A stretch of 64,000 nucleotides of DNA from Fenollaria sporofastidiosus (GTDB taxonomy: Bacteria > Bacillota > Clostridia > Tissierellales > Peptoniphilaceae): positions 1,302,001-1,366,000 of the forward strand of contig NZ_OW968186.1 of assembly GCF_943169635.2 (NCBI RefSeq), in the 5' to 3' direction. Each line of letters starts with the position of its first letter. The stretch's first letter is position 1. Position numbers and translations under genes: made by a program. This document shows, piece after piece, positions 57,650-64,000 of the stretch. The notes below the pieces were generated by a model. The model was given only the letters and a program-made list of their open reading frames with translations. It was not told the DNA's origin and made no database searches.

Positions 57650-57703
57650 TAGTTATCATATGCTAACTAATGTTATTATACAACTCGAGCTTTTAATTGT
57701 CAA
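57650..57703 (-). promoter_or_regulatory. Consensus promoter with DtxR-like palindrome for the importer operon
   Basis: On the minus strand TTGACA (57698-57703) and TATAAT (57675-57680) are 17 bases apart. The expected start near 57668 falls inside a 20-bp palindrome, TAGTTATCATATGCTAACTA (57650-57669), with only one mismatched pair. Its dimer symmetry and TTAGnTTAGC-like half-sites resemble operators of the DtxR/MntR metalloregulator family. The rest of the 416-base gap between the methyltransferase and ileS holds a ~245-base leader without a recognisable gene, and two hairpins near ileS. Confidence 0.65.
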
Positions 57704-57776
57704 TAATTTTGCATAAATATTTGTTTTATTGAAAATTATTAAAATATCTTTATAATAATGCCCGCATATAAAATTG

Positions 57777-57796
57777 GCCAGAGCATAAGCCCTGGC
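57777..57796. terminator. Second hairpin downstream of ileS
   Basis: gccag (57777-57781) and ctggc (57792-57796) form a short stem with loop agcataagcc region. On the minus strand it is followed by CAATTTTATAT. It is the second of two look-alike hairpins behind ileS. Confidence 0.55.
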
Positions 57797-57813
57797 TTTT
57801 ACTTGCATAAAAT

Positions 57814-57839
57814 AAGACTAGAGCATCTGCCCTAGTCTT
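57814..57839 (-). terminator. Terminator of ileS
   Basis: aagactag (57814-57821) and ctagtctt (57832-57839) form a perfect 8-bp stem that includes the ileS stop codon. ATTTTAT follows on the minus strand. Confidence 0.75.
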
Positions 57840-60800
57840 AATATTTATATTTTTCAACAAATATCTTTATGCTCTTATCATTCAAATCAGTATCTTCTAT
57901 ATCAAGTTCTTTATACTCAATACTATCTGCTACAGTCTCTTTTAATATAAAGTCTTTAAACTTGTTGAAAATTTCTTTCAAGTCATCACTTGCTTCAACA
58001 GAGATTTTAATCTTGTCAAGAACGTCAAAGTCATTTTGCTTTCTTAGTTGTTGTACCTTTGAGATGAATTCTCTTAGGTAACCTTCATCTAGTAGATCCT
58101 TATTAAGCTTAGTATCAAGTATGATGAAGACACCATTTTCCATTTCAACATTAAAGCCTTCTTTAGACTCAATTCTTACATCTACATAATCTTTCTTAAT
58201 CTCAGTTGCTTCACCATTAAGCTCAATATTTTGGTCAGCGTGATCAAGCTTATCTACAAAGTCTATGCTATTAACTTTTAATAAATACTTAGTGAAGTCC
58301 TTGATCTTTGATCCAAGTATAGAACCTGCAACCTTGAAGTTTGGTTTTAAGTTGAAGTTCATATACTTCTTTAAGTCGTCCTCGTAATAAACATGCTTAA
58401 CGTTAAGCTCTTCCTTAATTAGGTCAGTTAAGTCCTTAAGGTCTTCCTTATACTTACCATCGATAACTATCTCATTAAGAGGTATTCTAACCTTGATCTT
58501 AGCATTCTCTCTTGATGATCTTCCAAGCTTAACAAGTGTACGAACAAGATCCATCTTGAAGATAAGCTTTTCATCAATTAAATCCTTGTTAGCCTTTGGA
58601 TAGTAGTCTATGTGAACTGACTCTAAGTCACCTAGTCTTTGATATAGTTCCTCGGCTGTATATGGAGCAAATGGAGCTATAATCTTAGAAACGCCAAGAA
58701 GTATTTCATATGTTGTTTGTAAAACAGCCTTCTTGTCATCATCAAGTTCTGTAGCCCAAAATCTTCTTCTTGAACGTCTGATGTACCAGTTTGATATATC
58801 TTCAACAACAAAATCTTGTATCATTCTAACAACATTTGTTAATTCAAACTTATCCATCTCTTCTTGTATTCTTTCAAGAAGCTTGTTGTACTTTGCAAGT
58901 ATCCACTTGTCTATATCACTTCTCTTTTCATATGGCACGTCTAATGACTTTGGATCTATGCCATCAGTTTGCAAATACATGTAGAAGAAGTTGTATACAT
59001 TTCTAAGTGTGTTAAAGAACTTTGAACTTATATCCTTAATACCGTCAACGTCAACTTTCTTTGTAGTCCAAGCTGGTGATACATATAATAAGTACCATCT
59101 AACAGCATCCGCACCATATTCTTCGAATAGTTCAAACGGATCTATAGTATTGCCTCTACTCTTACTCATCTTCTTGCCATACTTATCAAGAACTAGGTTA
59201 TTAACAAGAACGTTCTTATATGGAGACTTATTCATCATATATGTTGATATAGCAAGTAAGCTGTAGAACCAACCTCTAGTTTGGTCTATACCTTCGCAGA
59301 TAAAATCTGCTGGGAACTTGTGATCAAAGTCTTCTGTGTGTTCAAATGGATAGTGCCATTGGCTAAATGGCATTGCGCCTGAGTCGAACCAAACGTCAAT
59401 TACATCCTTTTCTCTTGTCATCTTGCCGTGGCAATGAGGACATTCTAGGTGAACATCATCAACAAATGGTCTGTGTAGTTCAATGTTTTCATCAATATTT
59501 TCAATAGCCTTTTCCTTTAGTTCTTTTCTAGAACCAATGCTCTCCATGTGACCGCACTCTTCGCATCTCCATATAGGAAGTGGTGTTCCCCAATATCTAG
59601 ATCTTGATAGTGCCCAGTCTTTTAAATTGTCTAACCAGTTACCAAATCTCTTTTCACCAACATAGTCAGGGAACCAGTTAACAGTATTGTTATTAGCAAC
59701 GATTTTATCCTTAAACTTAGTAACTTCTATATACCAAGATGGCTTTGCATAATAAAGAAGTGGTGTATGACACCTCCAGCAATGTGGATAGTTGTGTTCT
59801 ATCTTTTGTTTTCTATATAACTTGTGTTCCTTCTTAAGTTCTTCTATGATTAATGGGTCAGCATCCATTACCCACATGCCCTTCCATGGTGTATCTGTGT
59901 ACTTACCTTCTTCATCAACTGGATTAAGAACAGGTAAATCATATCTTCTTGATGTATTATAGTCATCTTCACCGAAGGCAGGTGCTGTGTGTACAATACC
60001 AGTACCATCTTCCATAGTAACATAGTCAGCTTCTGTTATGAAGAAAGCTTTTTTGTCGCAATGTAGATATGGAAGTAGTTGTTCATACTCCTCACCAACT
60101 AGGTCTGAACCCTTCATCTCAGCGATGATCTCATAATTTTCAGCATCTTTTTCAAGAGCTTTTTTGAATAGAGCCTTTGCTAAATATAAAATTTCTCCAG
60201 TCGCTTTGTGTTTTATCTTAATATAATCAGCATCTTTATTAACTGTTAAGCTTACGTTTGAAGGAAGTGTCCATGGTGTAGTTGTCCAAGCAAGGTAGTA
60301 TTCATTGTCTGTGCCTTTTTTCTTGAATTTTGCATAAACTGATTCTGTTTTAATCATTTCATAACCTTGAGCAACTTCATGAGATGCAAGACCAGTACCA
60401 CATCTTGGGCAGTAAGGCATAATCTTGTGACCTTCGTATATTAGTCCATCCTTAAACATCTTGTCTAATATATGCCATACTGATTCAATGTAGTCATTGT
60501 CAAGAGTTATGTATGGATGATCAAGATCGATTAGATAAGCCATCTTTTCAGTCATCTTTCTCCAAAGTGATTCATACTTAAATACTGACTCTTTACATTT
60601 TTCGTTAAACTCTTTAACGCCATACTTTTCAATGTCTTGTTTATTATGAAGGCCTAATTGTTTTTCAGCTTCTATCTCAACAGGAAGTCCATGAGTATCC
60701 CAACCAGCTTTTCTGTTTACATAGTAACCTTGCATAACCTTATATCTGCAGACAGAGTCCTTTAAAGTTCTACCACTAACATGGTGAATACCAGGTTTAC

Positions 60801-60954
60801 CGTTAGCAGTTGGTGGTCCTTCAAAGAACACATATCTATTGTCCTTATCTCTTTTATCATTTGTTAACTTTAATAAATCGATGCTGTTCCAATATTCTGA
60901 TATTGCGTGTTCTCTATCAGCAACTCGATCATTTGATAAAGCTTTTAAGTCCAT
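57838..60954 (-). CDS. ileS: Isoleucyl-tRNA synthetase (long, eukaryote-like type)
   Basis: A 1038-residue class I synthetase, intact. The HIGH-equivalent is GIHH (residues 55-58) in the GPPTANGKPGIHHVSG segment, followed by GWDTHGLPVEIEAEKQLGL. The editing domain has WTTTPWTLPSN and GTGIVHTAPAFGEDDY. KKMSKSRGNTIDP lies near residue 595. Internal CxxC pairs (CPRCG, CEECG, CPHCH) are present. The length and motif forms fit the type 2 IleRS, which is usually less sensitive to mupirocin. AAGGAGG lies in the end of the upstream gene; no T-box fits between them. Confidence 0.97.
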   Translation of the reverse strand: MDLKALSNDRVADREHAISEYWNSIDLLKLTNDKRDKDNRYVFFEGPPTANGKPGIHHVSGRTLKDSVCRYKVMQGYYVNRKAGWDTHGLPVEIEAEKQLGLHNKQDIEKYGVKEFNEKCKESVFKYESLWRKMTEKMAYLIDLDHPYITLDNDYIESVWHILDKMFKDGLIYEGHKIMPYCPRCGTGLASHEVAQGYEMIKTESVYAKFKKKGTDNEYYLAWTTTPWTLPSNVSLTVNKDADYIKIKHKATGEILYLAKALFKKALEKDAENYEIIAEMKGSDLVGEEYEQLLPYLHCDKKAFFITEADYVTMEDGTGIVHTAPAFGEDDYNTSRRYDLPVLNPVDEEGKYTDTPWKGMWVMDADPLIIEELKKEHKLYRKQKIEHNYPHCWRCHTPLLYYAKPSWYIEVTKFKDKIVANNNTVNWFPDYVGEKRFGNWLDNLKDWALSRSRYWGTPLPIWRCEECGHMESIGSRKELKEKAIENIDENIELHRPFVDDVHLECPHCHGKMTREKDVIDVWFDSGAMPFSQWHYPFEHTEDFDHKFPADFICEGIDQTRGWFYSLLAISTYMMNKSPYKNVLVNNLVLDKYGKKMSKSRGNTIDPFELFEEYGADAVRWYLLYVSPAWTTKKVDVDGIKDISSKFFNTLRNVYNFFYMYLQTDGIDPKSLDVPYEKRSDIDKWILAKYNKLLERIQEEMDKFELTNVVRMIQDFVVEDISNWYIRRSRRRFWATELDDDKKAVLQTTYEILLGVSKIIAPFAPYTAEELYQRLGDLESVHIDYYPKANKDLIDEKLIFKMDLVRTLVKLGRSSRENAKIKVRIPLNEIVIDGKYKEDLKDLTDLIKEELNVKHVYYEDDLKKYMNFNLKPNFKVAGSILGSKIKDFTKYLLKVNSIDFVDKLDHADQNIELNGEATEIKKDYVDVRIESKEGFNVEMENGVFIILDTKLNKDLLDEGYLREFISKVQQLRKQNDFDVLDKIKISVEASDDLKEIFNKFKDFILKETVADSIEYKELDIEDTDLNDKSIKIFVEKYKY

Positions 60955-60956
60955 AA

Positions 60957-62264
60957 TTACCTCCTTGAAGCATCGTATTTCGCTTCTATTTCTTTTCTAA
61001 GTTTATATACAAGCGTCTCGCTATCCAGTTCAACGCTATTATAATCAATACATTCGCCTTTTTTAATATCTCTACTAAGAGTAGCACCTTCATTGATAAT
61101 TGAAATAGGTACCAGGTTCTTATCTCTAGATTTTTCAAAGTCTATGCACTTACCGTAGAAAGTATATCCTCCTATATAATCTAGTTTATCGCCCTTCTTC
61201 ATATCCTTCTTAGCTACCACTACAACATCTGAGTAAGGTAATTCAGATATTGGTTTAATAGCTTCAAGCTTATCAAAGTGTGCTTTTAATACTGTGTTTA
61301 TAGTTTCTATACTAGTTAGATGATATGGCCTATATAATACATAGTTTGGTCCATCACCCATCTTTAAGAAGCGCATCAAGTGATCAATCTTTTTTAAATC
61401 ACTTTTCACTATAACAAAAACGCCGGGTGCTATACCGTTAACATAGTCAACTATACCGTATGAATTAAGTATACCGCCTTCTGACTTAAGGCAAAGTTTC
61501 TTATCAAGCGACTTAATGTCTGACTTAACACCGTGCCCTCCGTCAATATCTACTCTAAAGCCAGTAGCATTGCTCATAGTCGCCATCTCAACCATAGTCT
61601 TAGTGCCGTCAACAAAGCTTGCAAGCATCTCTTTCTTTATGCCTTTCTCTTTTGCGGATTCGCTAACAGTATCTGGATTGGCCTCTAAGTCTACTTCATT
61701 GTTCTTTCCCTTGCCTATAGCAAGTACATCAAAGCCCATAATCTTTGCTTCATTGTAAAGCTCAAGAACTGTTCCTGGCTCGTCGCCGTCTATGCCTGTA
61801 TATATAAGTCCTTTTTCTTTAGCAATCTTTGATAGTATAGTGCCTACACAGACATCGCTCTCTAGGTTAAATGTAATTACGTTTTTACCATTCATTAGTG
61901 CGTTATAGCTAATCTCAGTGCCTACTATAGGCTCGCCTGTTGCATCTATCACATAATCAATGTGCTCAGATTTATATAAGAGCTCCTTGTCTTCGCATAT
62001 ATAATACTTATTTAAATCTTTTATTTCATCAGCACTTGTAATTTTAACAATCTTTTCTTTATCAATACCTGCTGCTAAATAAGCCTCAATTGCATCTTCA
62101 ATGTGTCTTGAAGATATTAGCAAGGGATTTAAAACCTCGCTTTGTATATATTGACTAACTAGTGCCTTGCCCATAAAGCCTGCTCCTAGCAATGAAATAT
62201 TTATCTTTTTACCTTGTTCTTTATATTCATAAAATTTCTTTTGATAATTTATCAAGCTTTCCAC
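60957..62264 (-). CDS. COG4091-type NAD(P)-binding oxidoreductase with C-terminal SAF domain
   Basis: 435 residues. The N-terminal Rossmann domain starts at ISLLGAGFMGKALVSQY and resembles homoserine dehydrogenase (DYVIDATGEPIVGTEI, GIDGDEPGTVLELYNEA). A middle domain includes TGFRVDIDGGH and YRPYHLTSIET, and the C-terminus has a SAF-like domain (VVAKKDMKKGDKLDYIG). This matches predicted homoserine-dehydrogenase-like proteins of COG4091 whose substrate is unknown to me. Its start overlaps the flavoprotein, and its stop is two bases from ileS. Confidence 0.78.
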   Translation of the reverse strand: MESLINYQKKFYEYKEQGKKINISLLGAGFMGKALVSQYIQSEVLNPLLISSRHIEDAIEAYLAAGIDKEKIVKITSADEIKDLNKYYICEDKELLYKSEHIDYVIDATGEPIVGTEISYNALMNGKNVITFNLESDVCVGTILSKIAKEKGLIYTGIDGDEPGTVLELYNEAKIMGFDVLAIGKGKNNEVDLEANPDTVSESAKEKGIKKEMLASFVDGTKTMVEMATMSNATGFRVDIDGGHGVKSDIKSLDKKLCLKSEGGILNSYGIVDYVNGIAPGVFVIVKSDLKKIDHLMRFLKMGDGPNYVLYRPYHLTSIETINTVLKAHFDKLEAIKPISELPYSDVVVVAKKDMKKGDKLDYIGGYTFYGKCIDFEKSRDKNLVPISIINEGATLSRDIKKGECIDYNSVELDSETLVYKLRKEIEAKYDASRR

Positions 62265-63469
62265 CTCAAAACTATATCATCATACGCAGCCATAGCTGAC
62301 ATCCATGCAAAGCTTAGATTGTAGCCTCCACACGGGCCGTCTATGTCAATGACTTCCCCGATGAAGTATAAACCTTTAAGTTTCTTTGACTCCATAGTCT
62401 TAGTATTTATCTCTTTGGTATTTACTCCACCAAGGCTTATCTGACCAATGCCATAGCCTTTATTCTTTATAATTTTTAGCTCAAATTCTTTTAGTATCTT
62501 TACTAATGTATGTAATTGTGCATCGCTTAGGTCTCTAGCTAGAATGTCTTTACTTATATTTAGCTTGTCAATAATAGGTACTATAAGTCTTTTGTGTAAA
62601 AATCCTATAAAGAAATCATCAAGTTTTTTATATCCGATTTCTCTTCTTCTATCACTTAGTAATGTATATAGTTCAGATTCACTTAAAGTATAAAAAATAT
62701 CTATGCTGAACTTATAATCACTTTCCTTACCCTTTATATATCTTGACAATTGAAATACTGTTGGCCCTGATAGACCGTAGCTTGTGAATAAAACATCATC
62801 AATATTATAAGTAATTATTTTGTTATCTTTTATTAAACTTAATTTAGCTTTTAATCTAAGTCCATCAAGATGTTTTAGATACTTGTAATCGCACTCATAT
62901 GGAACTAAGGCTGGCTTTGTTTCATTAATTTTCATACCAAGCTTTTTTATCTGATTAAAAAGATTTCCATCTGAGCCAAATTTAGGCATAGCAGAACCGC
63001 CACACGCCACAACTAAGCTCTTAGCCTTATAAATATTTGAGTTTTGATCTTTAAGTACAAATAAGTCCCCATCTTTATTAAAGCTTTTTACAAAGACATC
63101 TGTTTTTATAGTAACATTGTTTCTTTCGTTTTCATATCTAAGCACATCAAGCACGCTTGAGGCTTGTAATGACATTGGATATACTCTATCTTCTTCAATA
63201 TATGGATATATGCCCATAGATTTGAACTTATACTCTATAGATTTATATCCATATTTATTTATTATATATGATGTAAAATCTGCATCATTATATGGGTTCT
63301 CATCAAGCTTAGTGTTAGTGTAATTGCATCTGCCATTGCCAGTTGTTAGAAGCTTTTTGCCAACTCTATCGTTTCTCTCGAGCATAAGTATATTTAATTT
63401 ATCCTTATTAAGAGCTCCGAAAAATAGTGCTGCTGCACCTGCTCCTATAACTATAGCGTCATATGTCAA
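62252..63469 (-). CDS. HI0933/YhiN-family FAD-binding flavoprotein
   Basis: 405 residues, with the FAD dinucleotide motif VIGAGAAALFFGALN at the N-terminus and RVGKKLLTTGNGRCNYTN, the family signature. Further on are VVACGGSAMPKFGSDG, FTSYGLSGPTVFQLS and the C-terminal GEVIDIDGPCGGYNLSFAW. Members are annotated as aminoacetone oxidase-like or BaiN-like, but most are uncharacterised. It overlaps the sirtuin upstream by 11 bases and the next gene by 13. Confidence 0.93.
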   Translation of the reverse strand: MTYDAIVIGAGAAALFFGALNKDKLNILMLERNDRVGKKLLTTGNGRCNYTNTKLDENPYNDADFTSYIINKYGYKSIEYKFKSMGIYPYIEEDRVYPMSLQASSVLDVLRYENERNNVTIKTDVFVKSFNKDGDLFVLKDQNSNIYKAKSLVVACGGSAMPKFGSDGNLFNQIKKLGMKINETKPALVPYECDYKYLKHLDGLRLKAKLSLIKDNKIITYNIDDVLFTSYGLSGPTVFQLSRYIKGKESDYKFSIDIFYTLSESELYTLLSDRRREIGYKKLDDFFIGFLHKRLIVPIIDKLNISKDILARDLSDAQLHTLVKILKEFELKIIKNKGYGIGQISLGGVNTKEINTKTMESKKLKGLYFIGEVIDIDGPCGGYNLSFAWMSAMAAYDDIVLRWKA

Positions 63470-64000
63470 TTCTATCCACCACTTCTTTTAATATCTTGCC
63501 AAAGCCATCATTAAAGACAAGCTTAGCATATCTATCATAAGATGTTTTATCTTTATTTATAATAATAAGATTTTCTGAGTTAAAGTATCTAATTAGTCCA
63601 GCTGCTGGATATACTTTTAAAGATGTTCCAGCAACTAGCAATAAATCTGCCTTCGACACTTCACTTATAGCATCAAGCATGACATCTTGGTCTAAGGCTT
63701 CGCCATATAATACAACATCTGGTTTAATTATTGCACCGCACTCATCACAAGTGCATGTGCCCTTAGAGTGCTTGATATACATTGCATCAAACTCTTTATG
63801 ACACTTAGTGCAGTAGGATCTGTTGATATTACCATGTAGCTCTATAACTCTTTTGCTTCCTGCATCTTGATGCAAATTATCAATATTTTGAGTAATAACA
63901 GCCTTAAGTATACCCATTTCTTCTAGTCTTGCGAGTGCCTTGTGGCCTTCATTAGGTTTAACATTCTCATATATGACTTTATCTCTACAAAAGTCGAAGA
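63459..64000 (-). CDS. cobB: Sirtuin (NAD-dependent protein deacylase), N-terminus beyond the window
   Basis: About 180 C-terminal residues of a Sir2 deacylase. Visible are TQNIDNLHQDAGS (NAD pocket), the catalytic His in VIELHGN, the zinc cysteines in YCTKCHKEF and CTCDECG, IIKPDVVLYGE, and LLVAGTSLKVYPAAGL. The frame stays open to base 64000 (FDFCRDKVIYENVKPNEGH), so the start lies outside. It is the first gene visible of the operon ending with ileS. Confidence 0.95.
   Translation of the reverse strand, partial: FDFCRDKVIYENVKPNEGHKALARLEEMGILKAVITQNIDNLHQDAGSKRVIELHGNINRSYCTKCHKEFDAMYIKHSKGTCTCDECGAIIKPDVVLYGEALDQDVMLDAISEVSKADLLLVAGTSLKVYPAAGLIRYFNSENLIIINKDKTSYDRYAKLVFNDGFGKILKEVVDRIDI

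Noticed and set aside
57627..57653. A plus-strand TTGACA followed by TATAGT, suggesting a plus-strand transcript or small RNA
   Set aside because: The spacing of 15 bases is short, the -10 is poor, and no plus-strand gene follows before ileS. The minus-strand promoter is far better.
57580..57660. A 26-codon minus-strand frame starting ATGATAACTATA inside the DtxR-like palindrome
   Set aside because: It starts at the predicted transcription start with no ribosome site, and its composition is that of random AT-rich DNA.

Overview
This window comes from a low-GC, anaerobic Gram-positive bacterium. I infer a clostridial lineage such as the Tissierellia (Peptoniphilaceae and relatives). The evidence is the AT-rich codon usage, strong AGGAGG ribosome sites, a complete 3-methylaspartate glutamate-fermentation operon, superoxide reductase in place of an aerobic enzyme, NfnAB, Rex and an F-ATPase c subunit with sodium-binding residues. 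No rRNA, tRNA, CRISPR array, phage or insertion sequence was seen. I cannot name the genus from sequence alone.

Layout. 1-3.7 kb: the translation and cell-envelope operon rpsB-tsf-pyrH-frr-uppS-cdsA (minus strand), with a strong promoter and a structured rpsB leader. 3.8-12.9 kb: one minus-strand operon with every catalytic step of glutamate to acetate plus pyruvate via methylaspartate (glmS, glmL, glmE, mal, two-subunit mesaconase, citD, citE, citF), ending in a lone glucose-type EIIA. 13-22.4 kb: unlinked housekeeping genes (CutC, alpha/beta hydrolase, PAS-PP2C phosphatase, rRNA methyltransferase, superoxide reductase, TyrRS, alkaline phosphatase, PepF). 22.4-35.5 kb: an apparently continuous minus-strand unit from NfnAB through a MacB/FtsX-type ABC exporter into atpZ-I-B-E-F-H-A-G-D-C. 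35.6-39.8 kb: a DUF2812-like protein, BrnQ, and groESL under a perfect CIRCE. 39.9-43.6 kb: rex-natA-natB-ogg. 43.7-47 kb: an ABC-F protein and FetAB (plus strand).

47-51.4 kb: a minus-strand operon of parvulin, a RelA/SpoT-domain protein, a Cys/His-rich DUF1292 protein, a TIGR01212-type radical SAM enzyme, a small P-loop protein and a conserved clostridial hypothetical. 51.5-53 kb: a DUF853/HerA-like ATPase (plus strand). 53-57.7 kb: a metal or metal-chelate uptake operon (methyltransferase, lipoprotein, permease, ATPase, two cupins) behind a consensus promoter whose start region is covered by a DtxR-like palindrome. 57.8-64 kb: sirtuin, HI0933-type flavoprotein, COG4091-type oxidoreductase and ileS in one overlapping operon.

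How the genes fit together. Glutamate is cleaved to pyruvate and acetate. Reduced ferredoxin and NAD(P)H are balanced by NfnAB and sensed by Rex, and the ATPase is predicted to use Na+.

Sequence quality. About thirty genes, many of them essential (tyrS, atpA, frr, uppS), carry one-base indels, mostly lost bases in A/T runs. I read these as sequencing or assembly errors and give the spans of the intact genes. The indels are clustered: 1.4-12.9, 14.9-17.6, 37.8-39.7 and 57.8-64 kb are clean.
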